This document shows positions 7,932 through 16,672 of a stretch of DNA of 50,821 bases, piece by piece. Numbering within the stretch: the stretch's first letter is position 1; every line of letters begins with the position of its first letter. The notes beneath the pieces were generated by a model that was not told the DNA's origin, searched no databases, and was given only the letters and a program-made list of their open reading frames with translations. This DNA is from Micromonospora sp. MH99 (GTDB taxonomy: Bacteria; Actinomycetota; Actinomycetes; Mycobacteriales; Micromonosporaceae), in assembly GCF_021442385.1 (NCBI RefSeq), contig NZ_MUZA01000049.1:1-50821 (forward strand), in the 5' to 3' direction. The position numbers were made by a program, and so were the translations under genes.

Positions 7932-8608
7932 GCCGACCGATGGACCCGGTTCGTGCCGCGTTCCGTGCCGAGTGCGGACGGCTCACCGAGGTCCTGGCCG
8001 AGGTGGACGACGTCGACCTCGACCGGCCCACCCCCTGCCCGCCGTGGACCGTCCGGGAGTTGCTCGCGCACGTGCGTACCGGCGCCGGACGGCTGGCCGA
8101 CATGCTCGCCGCCCCCGCACCTCCGCGCGCCGAGGTGGACGCCGCCCGCTACTTCGGCGCGGCGAAGTTCACCCCGCAGGTGGACACCGACCGCATCGCC
8201 GGCGGCCGCCGCGACGCGCAACAGTCGAGCGGGGAGGCGTTGGCGACCGGGTTCGAGCGGGCCTGGCGGACCGCCGACGCGGCGGTCGCCGGAGCCCCGC
8301 CCGATCGGGTGGTCCGGACCCGGCACGGCGACGCGATGCTCCTCACCGAGTTCCTGCGGACCCGGGTGGTCGAGGTGGGCGTGCACGGCCTGGACCTGGC
8401 GGCGGCGCTGGACCGCCCGTCGTGGCTCACCCCGCACGCCGCCGCGGTGATCGCCGAGCTGCTCACCGCGGGGCGACCCGCGCCTGCCGCGTTGGGCTGG
8501 GACCGGCTGACCCTGATCCGCAAGACCACCGGACGTGCCGCGCTGACCGGCCCGGAACGGGCCGCGATCGACGCCGCCGGCTTCCGCTGGCTCGCCTTCG
8601 GCCGCTGA
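7928..8608 (+). CDS. Mycothiol-dependent maleylpyruvate isomerase family protein
   Basis: A 226-residue DinB-like four-helix protein. The N-terminus has the family signature DLDRPTPCPPWTVRELLAHV and the middle has VEVGVHGLDLAAAL, with His residues of the usual metal site (LLAHV and VHGLDL). Family members are mycothiol-dependent metalloenzymes (isomerases or S-transferases) or proteins of unknown function found mainly in mycothiol-producing actinobacteria. GTG at 7928 overlaps the PAP2 stop; ATG at 7940 with AAGGGG 11 bases upstream is a possible alternative. Substrate unknown. Confidence 0.85.
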   Translation: MSRPMDPVRAAFRAECGRLTEVLAEVDDVDLDRPTPCPPWTVRELLAHVRTGAGRLADMLAAPAPPRAEVDAARYFGAAKFTPQVDTDRIAGGRRDAQQSSGEALATGFERAWRTADAAVAGAPPDRVVRTRHGDAMLLTEFLRTRVVEVGVHGLDLAAALDRPSWLTPHAAAVIAELLTAGRPAPAALGWDRLTLIRKTTGRAALTGPERAAIDAAGFRWLAFGR

Positions 8609-8658
8609 CCCGACCGCCCTGGCCCGTCACCGGGTGCCGCTGCCGCCGGCCCGTCCGG

Positions 8659-9393
8659 TCAGCTCGCCGGGCGGGGTGCGGGAACGTGCGGGGCGACGCC
8701 CCGCAGGTGCGTGAGCACCACCGGGTCGATGCGGCCCGGCACCAGCCGCTCCTCCAGGTTCTCCAGCCCCGCCCAGGAGAACAGCGCCGCCTCCGGCCCG
8801 TCGTCGCCGACCGGGTGACCCAGCGCGGTGAGCAACGTCGCGACCTCGTCGGCGACCGCGCCGCTCAGGTCGAGCAGGGTCGCCGGGTCGGGCCGGCTGA
8901 ACAGCAGGGTGTGCACGGCCAGCAGCCGGCCCAGTTCGGTGACCGGGTCGGGGTGGTCGTCCAGCCGCTCGGCGAACGGCAGCGCCGAGGAGGCCAGCCA
9001 CGTGTCGCCCAGCGCGTCGACGACCTCCGGGCCGGTGAGGATGTTGCCCTGCGCGGCCCAGCCGTCGCCGGTGCGCCCGCCGGCCCACGGGTGGCAGGCC
9101 GGGCCGGTCCAGCTCGCGCCCGGCCCGCTGACGCCCACCACGCCGAGCTGCCGGTGCTCCCGCTCGGCGTCGGCGGCGACCAGGCCGGCCACCACGTCGG
9201 CGGCGCCCACTCCGGTGCGGAGCAGAGTGAGCCCCTGCGGGCGGTAGGCGAGGTTGACGTGCGCCTGGGTGGCCAGCGCGCCGACCTCGGCCTGCGCGGC
9301 CGGCACCAGCGCCCCGGCGGCGAGGAACTTGCTGGCCACGACGACGCCGTGGCGGCGGCCGTCGGCGGATCGGGCGACGAGGGAGAAGGTCAC
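8659..9393 (-). CDS. DUF1028 family protein
   Basis: A 244-residue protein starting MTFSLVARSADG and continuing HGVVVASKFLAAGALVPAAQAEVGALATQAHVN, the usual start of DUF1028. GNILTGPEV and the acidic FAERLDDHPDP segment are also typical. The family belongs structurally to the N-terminal-nucleophile hydrolase superfamily, but its reaction is not settled. The gene is convergent with the isomerase-family gene, with 50 bases between the stops, and it is followed upstream by the same-strand LtrA gene. Confidence 0.85.
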   Translation of the reverse strand: MTFSLVARSADGRRHGVVVASKFLAAGALVPAAQAEVGALATQAHVNLAYRPQGLTLLRTGVGAADVVAGLVAADAEREHRQLGVVGVSGPGASWTGPACHPWAGGRTGDGWAAQGNILTGPEVVDALGDTWLASSALPFAERLDDHPDPVTELGRLLAVHTLLFSRPDPATLLDLSGAVADEVATLLTALGHPVGDDGPEAALFSWAGLENLEERLVPGRIDPVVLTHLRGVAPHVPAPRPAS

Positions 9394-9432
9394 CCGCCGA
9401 GACTATCCGGCCGTTCGGCGTACGCCGACGGC

Positions 9433-10653
9433 TCAGAACGGCGTCGCGGCGGCCTCCGGCGGCCCACCCCGCGCCCGGCGGGCGTCGGCGACCGCGACGC
9501 CGCCCAGCACGACCACTCCGGCGGCCGACGCGGCCAATCCCGGCAGGAACAGCAGCGGTACGGCCACCGCCGCCAGCACCAGGATGGCGATCCAGCGTGA
9601 CGGGGAGACCCGCCCGAACACCTCGTACTCGAAGCGGGCCCGGCCGGCCAGGAACAGCGCGGGTCCGCCGAGCGCCATGGCCAGCCACGTCGGTGGGGCA
9701 TGGCCCAGCGGGTGGTCGATGATCAGCTCGTAGCCGACCGCCGTGGCGGCCAGGCCGACCACCATGACGAGGTGCGTGTCCGCCGCCGAGCGACCGATGT
9801 TGGCCGGGTGACGGGCCGTCATCACCGCCTCGGCCAGGATCTGCCCGGCGCGCTGGACGTAGATCCGCCACAGCATGATCGACGTGGCCACCGCGAGCGC
9901 GAAGGCCCAGACGTGCCCCGACCCGTACGGGCCCTTGCTGTACGCGAAACCGGCCACCAGGATCGTCTCGCCCAGCGCCACGAGGAAGAACTGCTGGTAC
10001 CGCTCGGCCAGGTGCTCCCCGGCGATCTCCCACTTCGAGACCGTCGACCGGCCCAAGCCCGGCACCGGCCAGCCGCACCGCGCCGCCAGGTACTCGATGA
10101 GCAGCGCCAGCGTCCAGAGCATCACCTGCCCGTTGGTGGCCAGCAACGCCCCACCGATCCAGAACACCCCGCTGACGGCGAACACCACTGTCATCCGCAC
10201 CTTCAGCCGGCGGTACGGATGTGGCCCCAACGCGATCGACAGGATCAGCGGCCGGGTCACCTGCGCGATGACGTACGCCGTCGCGAACATCAGCGAGGTC
10301 TCGCTGAAGGCCCGGGGGATCGCGACCCCCATCACCATGCTGGACACGAGCGCGGTCAACACCACTGTCTGCAGCGGCGCCCGGTACGGGTCGTAGCGGC
10401 TGGTCGTCCACGCGGTGCCCTGCCAGACCGACCAGAGGGCCAGCAGCAACAGCAGTGTCTTGCCACTGCCGGTGACCGCCGCCCAGAGGTGCTGCCGCGC
10501 CGGGCTCTCGGTCAGGTCCTCGAACGCGCGCGCGGAGATCCGGGTGAGCGCGAAGACGTAGACCAGGTCGAAGAAGAGCTCCAGGAACGTGGCCCGACCG
10601 GGCGCGACCGCCGCCGGGACCGGCTCCAGGTGTCCCGCCGCCCTGGAACCCAT
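9433..10653 (-). CDS. Low temperature requirement protein A (LtrA) family membrane protein
   Basis: A 406-residue, roughly 11-helix membrane protein. RATFLELFFDLVYVFALTRIS near the N-terminus and FFLVALGETILVAG in the middle are LtrA signatures. LtrA was named for low-temperature growth in Listeria; its molecular role is unclear. The start is uncertain: ATG at 10653 begins MGSRAAGHLEP just before the conserved region but has a poor ribosome site, and the open frame continues upstream to 10809. A second, broken LtrA gene lies in the island at 48.2 kb, so the two copies can be compared. Confidence 0.85.
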   Translation of the reverse strand: MGSRAAGHLEPVPAAVAPGRATFLELFFDLVYVFALTRISARAFEDLTESPARQHLWAAVTGSGKTLLLLLALWSVWQGTAWTTSRYDPYRAPLQTVVLTALVSSMVMGVAIPRAFSETSLMFATAYVIAQVTRPLILSIALGPHPYRRLKVRMTVVFAVSGVFWIGGALLATNGQVMLWTLALLIEYLAARCGWPVPGLGRSTVSKWEIAGEHLAERYQQFFLVALGETILVAGFAYSKGPYGSGHVWAFALAVATSIMLWRIYVQRAGQILAEAVMTARHPANIGRSAADTHLVMVVGLAATAVGYELIIDHPLGHAPPTWLAMALGGPALFLAGRARFEYEVFGRVSPSRWIAILVLAAVAVPLLFLPGLAASAAGVVVLGGVAVADARRARGGPPEAAATPF

Positions 10654-10789
10654 GGTCAGCGGCCTGCGCCGGTGCTCCGGTCCACCTCGAAGTGGTAGCA
10701 CCTCGGCCGGGGCGCGCGGCCGCGAACCGGCGATTCTGCCCACTTCGGGGATCTTGCTCGCGGGCACCGTCAACGGGCACGATCGATCG

Positions 10790-11791
10790 GTGACGAATCG
10801 ATGGGGCATGACGGTGCCGTTGGGCGGGATCCCGCTGGCCGATCACCAGGCGGTCTACACGACCCTTGATCGCGCCGGGTTCACCGACGTGTGGTCCTCC
10901 GAGGTCGCCGGGACCGACGCGTTCACGCCGCTGGCCCTCGCTGCGGCGTGGCAGCCGCGGCTGCGGCTGGGCACCGCGATCACCCCGGTCTTCACCCGTG
11001 GCCCCGGGCTGCTCGCCATGAGCGCGGCGGCGCTCGCCGAGGCGGCACCGGGCCGGTTCGCGCTCGGCATCGGCGCGTCCTCGCCGGTGCTCGTGCGGGA
11101 CTGGAACGCGGTGCGGTTCGACGAGCCGTTCCGGCGTACCCGCGACGTCCTGCGGTTCCTGCGCGCCGCGCTGCGCGGCGAGACGGTGGACGAGGTCTAC
11201 GACACCTTCACCGTGCGCCGGTTCACCCTCGAACGGCCACCGGCGGTGCCGCCGCCGATCCTGCTCGCCGCGCTGCGCCCGGGCATGCTCCGGCTCGCCG
11301 GCGCCGAGGCGGACGGGGTCATCCTCAACTGGCTCAGCGCCGACGACGTGCCTCGTGCCCTCGCCGAGCTGGGTGAGCGGCGTGCCGGCTTCGAGATCGC
11401 CGCCCGGATCTTCGTCTGTCCCACCGAGGACACCGCGTACGCCCGCACCCTCGGCCGCCGGCTGATCACCAGCTACCTCACCGTGCCGGCGTACGCCGAA
11501 TTCCATCGGTGGCTCGGCCGCACGGAGGCGCTGGCGCCGATGTGGGAGGCCTGGGCGGCGGGTGACCGGCGTGCCGCCAGCGCGGCGGTGCCCGACGAGG
11601 TGGTCGACGCCCTGGTGCTGCACGGCTCGCCGGAGCGGTGCCGGGCCCAGGTCCGCCGCTACGCCGACGCCGGCGTGGACGTGCCGGTCCTCGCGCTGCT
11701 GCCCACTCCCGAGGTGACCGCCGGCAGCGCCGCCGCCCTGATGACCCTCATCGCCCGGTTGGGCACCGAGCCCGTGGGAGCGTCCGCGTGA
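10790..11791 (+). CDS. LLM class F420-dependent oxidoreductase
   Basis: A 333-residue luciferase-like (beta/alpha)8 barrel enzyme. N-terminal RWGMTVPLGGIPLADH, then GFTDVWSSEVAGTDAFTPLALAA and RLRLGTAITPVFTRGP, and APGRFALGIGASSPVLVRDWNA, are typical of F420H2-dependent oxidoreductases of this class; the C-terminal HGSPERCRAQVRRYADAGVD also fits. It would transfer hydride between F420 and an unknown small substrate. GTG at 10790 is preferred over ATG at 10808 because RWGMTVP belongs to the conserved start. Its stop overlaps the SDR start (GTGA), so the two form an operon. Confidence 0.88.
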   Translation: MTNRWGMTVPLGGIPLADHQAVYTTLDRAGFTDVWSSEVAGTDAFTPLALAAAWQPRLRLGTAITPVFTRGPGLLAMSAAALAEAAPGRFALGIGASSPVLVRDWNAVRFDEPFRRTRDVLRFLRAALRGETVDEVYDTFTVRRFTLERPPAVPPPILLAALRPGMLRLAGAEADGVILNWLSADDVPRALAELGERRAGFEIAARIFVCPTEDTAYARTLGRRLITSYLTVPAYAEFHRWLGRTEALAPMWEAWAAGDRRAASAAVPDEVVDALVLHGSPERCRAQVRRYADAGVDVPVLALLPTPEVTAGSAAALMTLIARLGTEPVGASA

Positions 11792-12579
11792 ACCTGACCG
11801 ACCGGATCGCGGTGGTCACCGGCGGGGCCGGTGGCATCGGGGCGGCACTGTCGCGGCGCTTCGCCGCCGAGGGCGCCGCAGCGGTGATCGTCGCCGACCT
11901 GGACGCCGAGGCGGCCCACGCGGTGGCCGAGGGCATCGGCCCGGTGGCGCACGCAGCCGCCCTCGACGTCACCGACGAGGCCCAGGTCCGCGCGCTCGTC
12001 GACGACACCGAACGACGCTTCGGCCGCATCGACCTGTTCTGCGCCAACGCGGGAGTGACCACCGGCGGGGGAGTGGAGGTCGACGACGCGGCCTGGGACC
12101 GCGCGTGGCGGGTCAACGTGCTCGCCCACGTCTACTCGGCGCGCGCGGTGCTGCCCGGCATGCTCGCCCGCGGCGGCGGCCACCTGCTGCACACTTGCTC
12201 GGCGGCAGGGGTGCTGACCGCGGTGGGCGACGCCGCCTATACCACGACGAAGCACGCCTCGGTGGGCTTCGCCGAGTGGCTCGCCATCACCTACCGGGAC
12301 CGGGGCATCCGGGTCAGCGCCCTCTGCCCGCAGGGTGTGGACACCCCGATGCTCGCCGACGGCATCGTCGAGGGCCACCTGGGCGCCCGGGTGATCGCCG
12401 CCTCCGGAGCGGTGCTCAGCCCGGACCAGGTGGCCGAGGCGACAATCGCCGGGCTGGCCGAGGAGCGGTTCCTGATCCTGCCGCACCCGGAGGTCGCCGA
12501 CTACGCCCGCCGCCGCGCCGAGGACCCGGACGGCTGGCAGGCCGGCCTCCGCAAGCTGGTCCGCCGGCTGACCGCTTAA
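11788..12579 (+). CDS. Short-chain dehydrogenase/reductase (SDR)
   Basis: A 263-residue classical SDR: nucleotide-binding TGGAGGIG at residues 11-18, NAG at 86-88, catalytic Ser138, Tyr151 and Lys155 (YTTTK). Asp37-Asp39 after beta-2 (VADLDAE) suggests NAD(H) preference. It is translationally coupled to the F420 oxidoreductase, which suggests two successive redox steps on one substrate; the substrate is unknown. The TAA stop overlaps the TAA stop of the convergent methyltransferase gene through a shared TTAA. Confidence 0.9.
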   Translation: MNLTDRIAVVTGGAGGIGAALSRRFAAEGAAAVIVADLDAEAAHAVAEGIGPVAHAAALDVTDEAQVRALVDDTERRFGRIDLFCANAGVTTGGGVEVDDAAWDRAWRVNVLAHVYSARAVLPGMLARGGGHLLHTCSAAGVLTAVGDAAYTTTKHASVGFAEWLAITYRDRGIRVSALCPQGVDTPMLADGIVEGHLGARVIAASGAVLSPDQVAEATIAGLAEERFLILPHPEVADYARRRAEDPDGWQAGLRKLVRRLTA

Positions 12580-13415
12580 CGCCCCGGGACGCGTCCGGCG
12601 ACCAGGAGGTGCGCGCTCGATCCGACCAGCGCTGGCTCGGTGCTGTAGACGCGGGCCAGATCCAACGCCGCGGAGAAGACCGCGTCCTGCCCCGGCCCGC
12701 CCGCCGCGGCCTCCGCCGCCGTCCATGCCGGGCCCTCCACCCCGTGTACGACGACGTCGGTCAGCCCCGCCGCCGAACACTCGTCGGTGATCTCCTCGAC
12801 CCGATGGAAGTAGGCATGGGTGAAACCGGTCCGTGGATCGTTGGTGCCGTCGGTCAGCAGGCTCTCGGCCTCGTCGAGGAGTCGCTCGTCGAGGCGTCCG
12901 GTGGCGGCGAAGTCCAGCGGGCCGGCGAAACGGGAGATGGCGGCGGCCACGACGTGACCGCCGGGGCGGGTGACCCGGACGGCCTCCCGTAGCGCCTTCA
13001 GCCGGTCGGCACGGTCCACCAGGTGGTAGAGCGGCCCCAGGAGGAGCGCCACGTCGTACGCGTCGTCGGCGTCGGGAAGCGCCCGCGCGTCGGCCACCCG
13101 GGCCTCGATGGACGGCTGGCCGCCGCGTGCCTGCGCGACGTGACTCGGCACCAGGTCGACGAGGCGGACCTCGTAGCCGGCACCGGCGAGGGCCCTCGCG
13201 TACTCGCCGGTGCCTCCGCCGATGTCCAGGACGCGGGCACCCGGGCCGGGCAGGAGATCCCGCAGGAGCTGGGTCGTGCGGATCCATTCCAGCCGTGCCT
13301 GGGGGCGGGCGGACAGCCGCTGGTCCTCGCGGTAGCGCAGCGTGTAGTAGTCGACGATCTCGCTCGTGTGCTGATCCACCCCCTGATGCTCGTCGTCGCG
13401 CCTACCGGCCGCCAC
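12576..13415 (-). CDS. SAM-dependent class I methyltransferase
   Basis: A Rossmann-fold methyltransferase of about 279 residues. SAM-binding motif I is ARVLDIGGGTGEYARALAGA; then VRLVDLVPSHV, ALPDADDAYDVALLLGPLYHL and the post-motif VRVTRPGGHVVAAAISR. The segment EIVDYYTLRYREDQRLS at the N-terminus is usual in small-molecule methyltransferases of this group. The start is uncertain: GTG at 13415 is used; GTG at 13379 (VDQHTSEIVDYY) is an equally good alternative. The acceptor cannot be predicted. Confidence 0.85.
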   Translation of the reverse strand: MAAGRRDDEHQGVDQHTSEIVDYYTLRYREDQRLSARPQARLEWIRTTQLLRDLLPGPGARVLDIGGGTGEYARALAGAGYEVRLVDLVPSHVAQARGGQPSIEARVADARALPDADDAYDVALLLGPLYHLVDRADRLKALREAVRVTRPGGHVVAAAISRFAGPLDFAATGRLDERLLDEAESLLTDGTNDPRTGFTHAYFHRVEEITDECSAAGLTDVVVHGVEGPAWTAAEAAAGGPGQDAVFSAALDLARVYSTEPALVGSSAHLLVAGRVPGR

Positions 13416-13514
13416 CGTGTTTCCGCGCCGGCGCGCGACTCCTCCCTCGAAGGCGGGAACGGGTTCACCTCCGCCGGGGAGGAGGCGCGCGTCCGGCCCG
13501 CAGATCATCGGTTC

Positions 13515-13652
13515 ATGAATGTCACTCGATCCGCAGCGATCTCCCGGGTGCGGCGACGGGCGGTGGCCTGCGGCGTCTTCGTCGTCGGTGCGACTGCCCT
13601 GCGTCTCTACTGGATCGCCCTCGATGATCGGAACGCGCATGACATCCACTGA
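13515..13652 (+). CDS. Small predicted membrane protein (45 aa), possible first part of the next gene
   Basis: A 45-codon frame with an Arg-rich start (ISRVRRRAVACG) and one hydrophobic segment ending ALRLYWIALDD. The RLYWA-type segment resembles the first helix of actinobacterial multi-helix proteins of the DUF3995-like kind. It overlaps the next ATG (13639) by 14 bases in another frame. It may be a real coupled small gene, or the original N-terminus separated from the next gene by a frameshift. Confidence 0.35.
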   Translation: MNVTRSAAISRVRRRAVACGVFVVGATALRLYWIALDDRNAHDIH

Positions 13653-14199
13653 CCCGGGCCGTACCTGGGCCGCCGCTCCCGCGCCCTGGGCTGTCGGGGC
13701 CGCGTACGCCGTCCCGCTCTGCGTCCTGCCGTCCGCGATCTGGCGACTGTCCCTCGTGTTCACCGACGACGCCGTCACGACGTGGTACATGATCTTCCTG
13801 TCCGTCCTGTCGATGGGCCTGGCCCTGTCGACACTCGGGCTGGTGCACCACTGGGGACAGCAGGTGCCGCACTGGGTGCCGCTGTTCGGGAGGCGTTCGA
13901 TCCCGGCACGCCCGGTCGTGCTCGCCGCGGTGGTCGGCGGTTCGTTGCTCGTCGCCATCTGCCTGTACCTGGTGCTGAACAGCACGTTCCACGTCGTGGA
14001 CCGCGGCTGGGTGGGGATGGGGCGCGACGAACCGGCGCGCACCCCGCCCGGCTGGGACGTGCTGCGGTACTACGCCCCGCTGGCCGCCTGGGGCCCCCTG
14101 GTGATTGCCGTGGCCGCCGACTACGGCCGCCGCGCCCGGCTCCGATCCCCCCAACCCGCCACCGGTGATCAAGAGGTTCGGGTCAGGAACGGGTCCTGA
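13639..14199 (+). CDS. Predicted multi-pass membrane protein, unknown function
   Basis: A 186-residue protein with about four hydrophobic helices (AAYAVPLCVLPSAIWRLSLVF; WYMIFLSVLSMGLALSTLGLV; VVLAAVVGGSLLVAICLYLVL; YYAPLAAWGPLVIAVAADY). RRSIPARPVVLAA between helices is a recurring element in actinobacterial DUF3995-like or hypothetical membrane proteins. I do not recognise a function. The first start candidate, ATG at 13624, is 15 bases upstream. The stop codon lies inside the long inverted repeat 14164-14223. Confidence 0.65.
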   Translation: MTSTDPGRTWAAAPAPWAVGAAYAVPLCVLPSAIWRLSLVFTDDAVTTWYMIFLSVLSMGLALSTLGLVHHWGQQVPHWVPLFGRRSIPARPVVLAAVVGGSLLVAICLYLVLNSTFHVVDRGWVGMGRDEPARTPPGWDVLRYYAPLAAWGPLVIAVAADYGRRARLRSPQPATGDQEVRVRNGS

Positions 14200-14223
14200 C
14201 ATGACGCGAACCTCTTGATCACC
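14164..14223. terminator. Long perfect inverted repeat with nested hairpin, shared by convergent genes
   Basis: GGTGATCAAGAGGTTCG (14164-14180) is perfectly complementary to 14207-14223 (17 bp), and GTCAGGA (14182-14188) pairs with TCCTGAC (14194-14200) inside. Both convergent genes end within it: the TGA at 14197-14199 and, on the other strand, the TGA at 14219-14221. It is most simply a bidirectional terminator. It could also be a mobile palindromic repeat; its arms are less GC-rich than the surroundings. Confidence 0.7.
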
Positions 14224-16672
14224 GCGCGGGTCGGCGGGGGTGGGAGTGGGGGGACCGGCGGGCCTGGTGCAGGGGGGAGGGGTGGACGGACCAGAGCAGG
14301 CGACGCCACCAGGGGCGGGCCGAGCGCAGGTTGGCGACGTAGGCCGTGGCCACCTCGGCGGCGCGGGCCGCCTGATCGGCCGCCGCGGCCTCGGGGGCGA
14401 AGCCCACCTGATTGAGCAGCGTCGCCAGTTCGTCGACCGCCGGCTCCGCACCGGGTGTGGCGCTGCCGGTCGGGCCGCTGCCAGGTGCGCTGCCACCGCT
14501 GGGCGTGCCTGCTCGGGCTTCGGCAAGGGCCTGACGGGCCTGCGCGGCCACCTCGGTCGCCGCCAGGTCGTCACCGACCGGACGGCCGGCCAGTCGCAAC
14601 GCGTCGGTGACCTCCCGCCAGGCGCCGGCGATGCGCTGGCCGGGGTCACCACCCGCCAGCCGCTTGCGGGTGAGGGAGCGGCGCATCGCCACCAGGGTGA
14701 GCAGCAGCGCCCCCACCAGGAGCAGCAGCGCACCGCTGCCTCCCGCGACCAGCACCGGCGTGGACGCGCCACCCCGTGCGGGCGGGCCCTCGGCGGCGGC
14801 CACCGGCTCCGGCGACGCGGTCGGCTCCACAGTGGGCGCCGGCGCCTCCGACTGCGGCGGGTCCTCCGGGGTCGGACGGAAATCCTCCTCCACCGGCCTC
14901 GGCTCGTTCTCCGGGCGGGGCAGCGGGTTGAACGCCACCCAGCCCAGCCCGTCGAAGAGCACCTCCGGCCAGGCGTACGCGTCACCGGCCCGCACCGGGC
15001 CCTGACCACTGCAGGAGAAGCCGACCACCACCCTCGTCGGCAGACCGGAGAGCCGGCCGAGCACCGCGAACGAGGCCGCGAACTGCTCCGACGTCCCGCG
15101 CTGCCCGCCGCCGTTGCGCGGACCGAAGAGGAAGAACGCCAGATTCGGGTACGCGTGCCCGCTCGGCGCGTCGGCCACCACCCGGTAGTGCTCGGCCAGG
15201 AACTGCTCGATCGCCACCGCCCGCTCGTAGGGGGCGCCGTTCTCCTCGGCGAGCTGTGTCGCCAACCGGCGCATCGGGTCGGGCACCCCGTCGGCGACCC
15301 GCAGCACCCGGGCCACCTCCTCGCCGGCCGGTACGTTCGCGGTGGCCAGCAGGTTGTTGTCCGGGCGTTCCCGGGCCGACGTCACCGTGTACCGCAGCCC
15401 CGGCGTCAGTCCCTCCGGCCTGATCAGCGTGCCCGTCGCCGGGTCGTACGCCACCCGCGCCCCGCTGACCTCGCGCGGCGTCGCCACGGCCGGCAGCAGC
15501 CGACCGCTCAGCTCCGCCACGGTGATCTCCTGCCGAACACTGTCCACCGTGCTGTCCCGGGCCGGCGCGGTGGCCGGCAGGATCCGCCCCGCGTTGCGGT
15601 ACGTCGCGCCGACCCGCCAGGTGATCCCGTCGTAGTCGCTGAGCACCGCCAACCGGATCTGTACGCTGCGACCCGCCTTGGAATCGTCCGCGCCGCCGGT
15701 CGCCTTCGGGTCGTTCGCTTCGCCGGCCGGCGGGGTGGCACCCACCGTGTTCACGTCGAGGAGCTTCTGCTCCGGGCGCAGCGCCCACCCGGAGATCCGG
15801 ATCAGGGGGTTCTCGTCGAGCGTCTGCACCTGCGGTGGCTCCACGTACCGGCGCGGATCCACCGGACGCCCGTCGACCTGACCGGCGACCACCGGTCCGA
15901 GCAGCGCGACCAGGCCGATCACCAGCGCGACGCCGAGCGCCGCCGAGGCCGCGAGCCGAAGCCGTACCGCCGCGCGCGTCCCCGGGGCGAGACCGGCCGT
16001 CGGGTCACCGCCGGCCGACGGCGTACCCGAAGGCGCGGCCAGCCCGACCGCCGCGACCGCGACGAAGGCGACAGTCGTCCCGATCGCCGGTTCGGCGTTC
16101 GGGCCGACCACGTAGAGGGCCGCCGCGTAGAGCCCCGCCGCCGGCAGGTAGCCGAGCAGCACCCGGCCGGTGCGCAGCGCCACCTCCGCCCCGGCCAGAC
16201 CGGCCAGCCAGGCCGCCACCACCGGGACCAGCACCGTGTCCGGTGTGGGCTCCACGGGAATCATCGCGGTGAGCAGCCGGGGAATGCCGTTGCGGGCGGC
16301 GTCCGCGCTCACCTCCAGCAGGCTGCCCGGCAGGTCGGCGTGGGTGGCGGCCAGCCGCAACGCCCACAGCGTCCATCCGGCCATCGCCGCCATCGACACC
16401 GGTGCGACAAGCCAGGACGGCAGCCGTCGGCTCGCGACGCTCACCAGCACCGAGCCCACCGCCGCGCCGATCACCAGCCGGGTCAGCAGGTCGCCCGCGT
16501 ACACCCGACCGAGCACCACCCCGGCGAGCGCGGTGAGCGTGATCAGCGCCAGCGGCACGACGGCCGCCCGCAGCGCGCGTACCACCCGCGCCGCGGCGCT
16601 CGGGCCGCCGCCCGCCGGCGGCGCCTGTCGAGGGGCCGCCGTCTCCTCCTGCGGCGCGATGCCCGTCACCAC
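14219..16672 (-). CDS. TgpA-like DUF3488/transglutaminase-core membrane protein, catalytic triad substituted
   Basis: An 817-residue protein: five or six N-terminal helices (to ~residue 235), an extracytoplasmic part with the transglutaminase-like core (~480-590), a Pro/Glu-rich linker, one more helix (~650-675) and a cytoplasmic tail. In active members Cys, His and Asp occur in GxCxQFA, DAHAWPEV and GWVxFDP. Here the matching segments are GTSEQFAASF (Ser528), DAYAWPEVLF (Tyr566) and GWVAFNPLP (Asn582), so all three residues appear replaced and protein-crosslinking activity is unlikely. It could instead bind partners. It is the last gene after moxR and DUF58; GTG codons at 16690, 16672 and 16669 are all possible starts, and 16669 overlaps the DUF58 stop (GTGA). 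Confidence 0.88.
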   Translation of the reverse strand: MVTGIAPQEETAAPRQAPPAGGGPSAAARVVRALRAAVVPLALITLTALAGVVLGRVYAGDLLTRLVIGAAVGSVLVSVASRRLPSWLVAPVSMAAMAGWTLWALRLAATHADLPGSLLEVSADAARNGIPRLLTAMIPVEPTPDTVLVPVVAAWLAGLAGAEVALRTGRVLLGYLPAAGLYAAALYVVGPNAEPAIGTTVAFVAVAAVGLAAPSGTPSAGGDPTAGLAPGTRAAVRLRLAASAALGVALVIGLVALLGPVVAGQVDGRPVDPRRYVEPPQVQTLDENPLIRISGWALRPEQKLLDVNTVGATPPAGEANDPKATGGADDSKAGRSVQIRLAVLSDYDGITWRVGATYRNAGRILPATAPARDSTVDSVRQEITVAELSGRLLPAVATPREVSGARVAYDPATGTLIRPEGLTPGLRYTVTSARERPDNNLLATANVPAGEEVARVLRVADGVPDPMRRLATQLAEENGAPYERAVAIEQFLAEHYRVVADAPSGHAYPNLAFFLFGPRNGGGQRGTSEQFAASFAVLGRLSGLPTRVVVGFSCSGQGPVRAGDAYAWPEVLFDGLGWVAFNPLPRPENEPRPVEEDFRPTPEDPPQSEAPAPTVEPTASPEPVAAAEGPPARGGASTPVLVAGGSGALLLLVGALLLTLVAMRRSLTRKRLAGGDPGQRIAGAWREVTDALRLAGRPVGDDLAATEVAAQARQALAEARAGTPSGGSAPGSGPTGSATPGAEPAVDELATLLNQVGFAPEAAAADQAARAAEVATAYVANLRSARPWWRRLLWSVHPSPLHQARRSPHSHPRRPAR

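Noticed and set aside
8627..11623. 998-residue minus-strand frame covering DUF1028, LtrA and LLM genes
   Set aside because: It spans three unrelated genes on both strands and reads as low-complexity Gly/Arg sequence.
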